In this document: in pieces, positions 58,347 to 64,000 of the stretch | Numbering within the stretch: the stretch's first letter is position 1 | Layout: each line of letters opens with the position of its first letter | NCBI GenBank assembly: GCA_954871525.1 | Contig: OX940871.1 | Location: 4,030,001-4,094,000 of the forward strand | Origin: Parietaria judaica | Taxonomy: Eukaryota > Streptophyta > Magnoliopsida > Rosales > Urticaceae | Direction: 5' to 3' | DNA length: 64,000 bases | Notes under the pieces: model-generated | The model's input: only the letters and a program-made list of their open reading frames with translations | The model's database searches: none | Told to the model about the DNA's origin: nothing | Made by a program: the position numbers and the translations under genes

Positions 58347-61300
58347 TTTTTTTTTTTTTTTTTGAAAGCAATTTGATTTCATTCAATCAAACAAGTTGGG
58401 GAGAAAAATCCCTCAACACCGTTGCTACAAGCCACTCCGGGCAATAAGGACACATAAGGTCCGGTACAAAAGAAGAGAGACGTCTCTTAGCCAAAGCATT
58501 GGCCACCTCGTTACAGTCCCGTGGAACCCATGTCCACTCTCCGGTCCCGCCTAGTTCACGGCCGAGCTCCCGCACCTCCGCAATAATCGGGCCTTGCAAG
58601 CCCAACGAGTCTCGTGCCATGGTGAGGTGGGAGGCCCGCAAGCAATCCGTCTCGGCATACTCGATCTTCCACCCCCGTTCGCGGGCAAAGAGAAGCCCTC
58701 GCCGCATCGCAATGCACTCACCGGTAAGTGCCGAATCGACATGGTCTACCAAGGAAGCCAAGACTCCCATAACCCGACCGTGGTGGTCTCGGACAACCGC
58801 TCCCACCGCTGCCCGTCCCGTTTCCCTGTCTCATGCCGCATCTACGTTGAGCTTGAGGCTCCCCGCAGCCGGCCCGGACCAAGCCCTCGGTACCTCCTCC
58901 CTCGGCAAGCGGTGGTTCTCCGTCGTGTGTGCACACCGCTTGTAACTTGTGAACCATCCGTCGACTTCTTCCACCCAAGTCTCTGAGGCCCGTACGCGGT
59001 GCTCGAAGAGGCGAAGGTTGCGGTCGGACCACGCCGCCCAAATAAGCCCGCAAAAGAGCTCGAAGTTCGGTTTGGAAAGACTCTCGAGCGCCCGGTAGCA
59101 CAATTCCTGAAACGGGATCTCCCCCGTCTTTTCCACCCACCGGTGGATCGTAGATGATGCCCAAATGGCCTTGGCCCTCTCACACCCCCAAACGGCATGT
59201 AAGGCGTCCTCTGGGAGCGCCCCGCAAAAGTTACAAAAGGGTAGAACGTCTACCCCTCGGATCCGAAGTGCCCCGTTGGTCGGAAGAGCTTCCGACCACG
59301 CGCGCCACACTATGTGCTTCACTTTCGCGGGGATCGTCGTGCCCCACAAAGCTTTCCACCAATTTGGCTCCCCTTTTCCTGAGCCCGAAGGTCCGCTCCG
59401 TGCTTCCGACCTAGCTAGTCGGTAACCGGACCGCACCGAGTAGACCCCATTGTCTTCGTGGTGCCAGACAAGCCGATCTGGACCCTTCCCCACCGGGATC
59501 CTCAAGACAGCCTCTGCATCGTAGGGGGTTAAGAGGGCCTCAACCCGAGAGAGGTCCCAATGGTCGTGGGAGACTAGATCGGCTACCCGCCATGGATACC
59601 CGTCGTCTGGAGCCTCCGAAGTGGCACAGAAAGCCCCAGGCCGTGGGATCCAAGGTTGGCCGTGAACCCGTACGTTGCCGTCCCCGATTTGCCATCTCGT
59701 GCCGCGTCTAAGCAAGTCACGTCCCCAACACAGACTCTTGCAAAGGAACGAAGGGCGTCCCCTGCATTTGAAGTCGAGGATCGAGGTGTCGGGATAGTAC
59801 TTAGCTTTAAGAATCCGCGCTAAGAGACAACCGGGGTTTTGGATGATCCGCCACGAAAGCCGTGCTATGAGGGCCCGGTTGAAATCACCCATGTCCTTGA
59901 AGCCCAAACCACCTTCCCCTTTCGGCTTTGCGAGAACGTCCCATCTTCGCCAATGGATCTTTCTCGACTCCTCCGACCCGCCCCACCAAAACCGAGCAGT
60001 AGTAGCGTGAAGATCTTTGATGGTGCGGACGGGGAGCCGGAAAAGACTCATGAGATAGGTAGGGATGGCTTGCACCACTGATTTGATCAAGACTTCCCGT
60101 CCCCCGGCCGAGAAGAGCTTCGCTTTCCACGTCCCAAGATGCTTCTTGACTCGGCTCGTGATCTTGCTAAAGACTGCACACTTGTTTTGGCCGACGTGTA
60201 CCGGAAGCCCGAGATAAGACTCGAGGTCCGAAACGGACCGCATACCAAGCGCCCGTGAGATGGAACAGCCATGTGCCTCGGCCACATTACGTGAGAAGCA
60301 CACCATGGACTTCTCCGCGTTTACAGTCTGACCCGTCCCCTTCTCGTAGACTTTGAGAACCCCGCTAATCGCTTGGCCGCACCCGACACTCGCTTCCCCG
60401 AAGATGATGCAATCATCCGCGAAGAGAAGATGTGTCACCGACGGGGCTTCCTGCCGGCACGCAAAACCGCGTAAGAGTCCAAGTCTCTCTTGCCCCCGAA
60501 TAAGCGCCGAAAGGCCTTCCGCGCAAACTAGGAAGAGGTACGGCGACAAAGGGCAACCTTGCCGGAGTCCGCGGGTCGGCGAGAAGTAGTTTCCGGTTCT
60601 TCCGTTAAGGACGACGGAGAAGACCGGTGTCGAAATGCAATCCCGTACAACGGCTAGGATTCGCGGCCCGAACCCCATCCGATGCAACATTGCTTCCACG
60701 AACCCCCATTCTACCCGGTCGTAAGCTTTGCTCATATCGAGCTTTAAGGCCATCGCCCCTTTCTTTTGATGACGGATTTGCCGGATAGAATGAAGCAGTT
60801 CGTAGGCAATGGCAGCGTTGTCCGTAATCAAGCGTCCGGGAACAAAGGCGCTTTGAGCTTCCGAGATGACGGAGGCGAGGGCGCCTTTTATCCGATTAGC
60901 GACTACTTTGGAGACGAGTTTGAGAAGCACGTTGCACAGACTAATCGGTCGGAAGTCTTGTACTCTCCTTGGGTTCTTCACCTTAGGCAAGAGCACGATG
61001 TTGGTGGCATTCCATGCTCTCACACTCTTCCGCCCGTTAAGAACATCCAAACACTCTTCCCGAATCTGCGGCCCCACGGTCCCCCAAAGTTTTTGGAAGA
61101 AAACGGCGTGGAAGCCATCGGGGCCCGGCGCTTTCCGAGGACCCATCGAGGAGAGGGCGACATTTATCTCGTCCGCGGTGAACCTCTCCTCGGTGATCTC
61201 CCGTTGCCCCGCCGAGATAGAAGCAACGTCTTCTGTCGTGATCAAGCCAAAATCTCTTTCCGAGGCACCGTTCGAAGAGTAGATGTTCGAGAAGTATTTG

Positions 61301-62516
61301 TCAAGCACTTCTCGAACATCCTTCTCCGATGTCACCCAATCCCCGGTCTCGTTCAAGATACCTCGGATTTGGTTTTGCGTCCTCCGACGCGTGGCACGAG
61401 CGTGGAAGTAGGCCGTGTTCCTATCCCCTCCGCGTAACCAATCGGCCCTCGCCCGTTGCTTCCAACGATACTCTTCCACCACGAGGAGCGAATCTCGTTC
61501 TTCGTTCAAGGACCTCAAATCGGCTCTAATTTTCGGAGTAAAATCCGCTTTGTGAAGACGCTCAATCCGCGCCGAGAGTGCTTTGATTCTCTTTTCCCGA
61601 TTGCCAAAGGTCGTGCTCGCCCATACGCGGAGGGCCTTTTGACACTTCCCGAGGCTTGCCGCACACCCTCTAGAGACCCGGTCGGTCCCAGCCGAGCCCC
61701 ACACATCACGGACCACATCGGCGCAACCGCCGTTTAAGAGCCAACTCGGCTCAAAGGCCCATCTCCTCCCCGCGGACGAGTTGGGATTGTTCACCAACGA
61801 GTCCGAGCCCGTATTGATGAGAATCGCTCTATGATCCGAGCCCCAAAAGCCCAACACCTTCACATTCCCCGACGGGTACACCGACTTCCATGCCGGGTTT
61901 GCGCACGCTCGATCGAGTCGACTTTGGACGTTCCGTTCGCCCACTTGCATATTGCTCCAAGTGCACGGTTCACCTACAAAGCCCAAGTCGAGAAGATCAC
62001 ATACCTCGAGCGCGTTGGCGAAGCGATCCATGCAAGCCGTCTTCCTCCGAACCCGGCTCACGTGCTCGAACTCGTAAAGCACCTCATTGAAATCTCCCGC
62101 GCACACCCACGGGCTTGCGTCGTTGTTATGAAGCCGTCGTAGAAGCTCCCACGAAAGGTGCCGAGAAGCTTCAATCGGGTCCCCATAGAAACCCGTGAAC
62201 CTTGATGTCACCCCGAGCTCGTCTTTAACTCCCACGTCGATATACCGTTCGCCAGAGCTACGGACAACGACCTCCACCGCATCATTCCAAAGAATGTGAA
62301 TTCCACCACTACGGCCCTCGGCATGAACCCCGAACCCGTTGGCCATATTACTTTGACGCTTCAATCTCTCCACCCGGGCACCGCTCAACTTCGTCTCCGA
62401 AAGAAAAACGATGTCCGGCTTCCGCTCACAAATAAGTCTTCGTAGGCGGGTCCTCGCCCCGGGATTGCATAATCCCCGGACGTTCCAACAAAGGATCTTC
62501 ATTGCTCCCGGCTAGA
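58347..62516 (-). mobile_element. LINE (L1-type) in the intron of P450 copy 3, antisense
   Basis: A 4.2 kb element ending on the minus strand in a 17 base poly-A tail (58347-58363). The ORF 2 region is present and begins almost at the left edge of similarity; no ORF 1 (Gag-like) is seen, so the element is 5'-truncated. The left limit (62516) is approximate, and I found no clear target duplication. Confidence 0.85.
58387..62502 (-). pseudogene. LINE ORF 2: endonuclease, reverse transcriptase, RNase H, with one stop
   Basis: The frame is open for 1223 residues from 62502 to a TGA at 58833-58831, then continues in the same frame to 58387. Domains in order: APE-type endonuclease (residues 1-230: LSETK 34-38, GDFNE 136-140, SDHRAI 222-227); reverse transcriptase (about 480-750: LKLDMSKAYDRVEW, GLRQGCPLSP, FADD at about 694-697); a zf-RVT region (about 1040-1115) with CNFCG and HAVWGC; then RNase H after the stop (VVRDHHGRVMG, ECIAMRRGL, ANALAKR). 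The stop sits in the first RNase H block, LNVDAA-stop-DRETG, where Trp is usual, so a single G-to-A change could explain it. Endonuclease and RT catalytic motifs are intact. Confidence 0.9.
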
Positions 62517-63846
62517 TACACTGTTATGATACATTGCCATGTTAGAGTCAACTGGACGACACATGGCATTGACTGACGTCATCCATTGGAAAAGAGACCG
62601 AAATAACAAAATGAGACTTTGGTATATATGCCGTGAAATAAAATTTTGTTAATTACGTTGTTCAATTGATGAATATATATAAAAATTTCTAATAAAAATC
62701 TTAGATAAAATTAAATTAAATGAGTCTAAGAAACACTAATTGATTTTTTTTAAATAATTTAAACAATTAAACATGCAATAAACATGAGTATTAGATCGGG
62801 CGGGTCTGGGTCTCGGCTTCATGTACCCAAAGACTAGGGATCAGAACTACACAGGCACATTATGTTAATAAGACTATTATTATAGATATTAATATGATTA
62901 ATATGCCCTAAATGAGATTGAGCAATATAATTAGAAAAATTATAATGAATAGGCACGTATTCATATGTAATTTACATTGCATTTTAGCACACTTAAGGTT
63001 TTTATTTGCAAAATAGTCAAACACACATTGGTTATTTTGTCAATATTTAATATGGTTAATATGAATATTTTTATAATAGTTAATATGGTTAATTAATTAT
63101 TTTACAAACATAATCCAAAAATTGACTATTTTCTCAATTTTAAATTATCAAGTTGGCTATTTAGCTTAAACTCACGTATAATTATTGTTATAGCCCATTA
63201 AAACATAACTCTAGAAAATCTACAAATATGAGGTGTTACTTAACACCTCGTGAAGCATTCAAAAACCCTAGAGGCGAGCTGGAAAAATTGACCAAACTCT
63301 AAAGTCAAATTTTTCTCTCTGCCGGAGCAAGAATTATGTCGTCATTCAATCAACGATGGCGTCATTTTTGGCTACTTATAAAGGTGCATTCCCGAAGCGA
63401 CGTTGTGACGAGATAAGCCGAAAGTTGTGATCCGGAGCCCTGGCAAAAGGAGACGAGACGAGAAGGAGATCCGACGAGGCGTCAGGAATCCGTTAATTCC
63501 CTCAAAGTTGAATTCTCCAAGAGTAGCGAAACCGTTAAGATTTTTTATTCAGTCAATTTTATCTAGATAAATGAGAAGATTCCTCATTATTTTTGCTTTC
63601 GGGGAAGATATTTTTTTCGAAAACCAACATCATCTTTTAACACAATGAGTAAATGAAGCGTGTTTGAGTCTACATAATATTAATAAGAAAAACGATTAAG
63701 ATACGACACGATTCACGAAGTAAACAAATTGCCATCCTTGTAAAGAAAAAAAAATAAGATCGAGCATGTAAGGCCAAAAAAAGACGTGGCATTGATGGAG
63801 ATTTTCTTGACTAGTAACATGTTATAGTTTCCTTGTAAAACTGCAG
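62517..63846 (+). other. Remainder of the P450 copy 3 intron
   Basis: AT-rich. A weak relative of the foldback element at 20491 lies at about 62987-63172. 63186-63540 is less AT-rich, starts TGTTATAGCCC, and has a TATA-like TTATAAAGG near 63379, so it may be an LTR remnant, but no target duplication was found. Confidence 0.4.
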
Positions 63847-64000
63847 GGATTGACGAGAAAAATGAAGAAACTCAGTGTAGCCATCGATGAAACCCTCGAC
63901 AAAATCATCGCTGAATGTCGACAGAGATCACGAGGAGGAAGGCAAGATGAGTCCACGTCGTTCGCGGAAGTTCTACTGTCCATATTGGACGATCCAGATG
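63847..64000 (+). CDS. Cytochrome P450 copy 3, exon 2 (runs off the window)
   Basis: After the acceptor CTGCAG|GGATTG the frame reads GLTRKMKKLS and ETLDKIIAECRQ, matching copy 2 residues from 226 onward, in phase 0. The frame is open to the last base. The I-helix and haem loop lie beyond the window, so whether the gene is complete cannot be seen. Confidence 0.9.

Noticed and set aside
60766..61437. 223-codon + strand open frame, and several similar ones at 59154-62142
   Set aside because: They lie antisense to the well-supported LINE ORF 2, whose GC-rich codons leave the opposite strand open.
63186..63540. Possible further solo LTR starting TGTTATAGCCC
   Set aside because: No matching end with a 5 bp duplication could be found, so it is only mentioned as part of the intron.

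Overview
This window looks like nuclear DNA from a flowering plant, probably a dicot. It is AT-rich, full of nested LTR retrotransposons, hAT-type DNA transposons and miniature elements, and holds a tandem family of intron-containing cytochrome P450 genes. There are no bacterial operons, rRNA genes or CRISPR arrays. All family calls come from reading motifs and repeats; no database was searched.

Host genes. Three copies of a CYP71-clan P450 (CYP736/CYP71AU-like by its motifs) lie head to tail on the + strand. Copy 1 (5911-6501) is a broken second exon without the haem-binding end. Copy 2 (39712-41864, two exons, 503 codons) looks intact. Copy 3 starts at 57565, has an intact first exon, a 5.6 kb intron carrying an antisense LINE, and a second exon from 63847 that runs off the window. 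Copies 2 and 3 share a short promoter block ending in a TATA box. In copy 2 a solo LTR separates that TATA box from the start codon.

Layout. 1-690: a strong hairpin, then unassigned DNA. 685-5222: decayed Ty1/copia element. 5911-6501: P450 fragment. 7080-11010: remains of a CACTA-like transposon with a hAT transposase pseudogene in it. 11000-23730: miniature and non-autonomous DNA elements, several with exact or near-exact 8 bp target duplications, tandem repeats, and a 1.3 kb solo LTR. 23796-37680: a solo LTR of that same family, split by a 9.7 kb copia element (23935-33655) and by a 2.7 kb solo LTR of the copia family. 37700-43200: P450 copy 2 with its LTR and flanking miniature elements. 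43200-48920: AT-rich DNA, a second hAT transposase pseudogene and two SINE-like units. 50500-57350: a 1 kb unit in three tandem copies, each with a 374 bp hAT-type miniature element; the second is split by a three-LTR composite retrotransposon. 57500-64000: P450 copy 3 with the LINE.

The two most unusual objects are: (1) 53618-56225, an LTR-ORF-old LTR-ORF-LTR composite with identical outer LTRs and a 5 bp target duplication, which suggests the whole composite moved as one unit; and (2) a spliceable three-exon gene for a small protein with two C-x2-C-x11-C-x2-H motifs, carried inside the 9.7 kb copia element where gag, protease and integrase would be expected.
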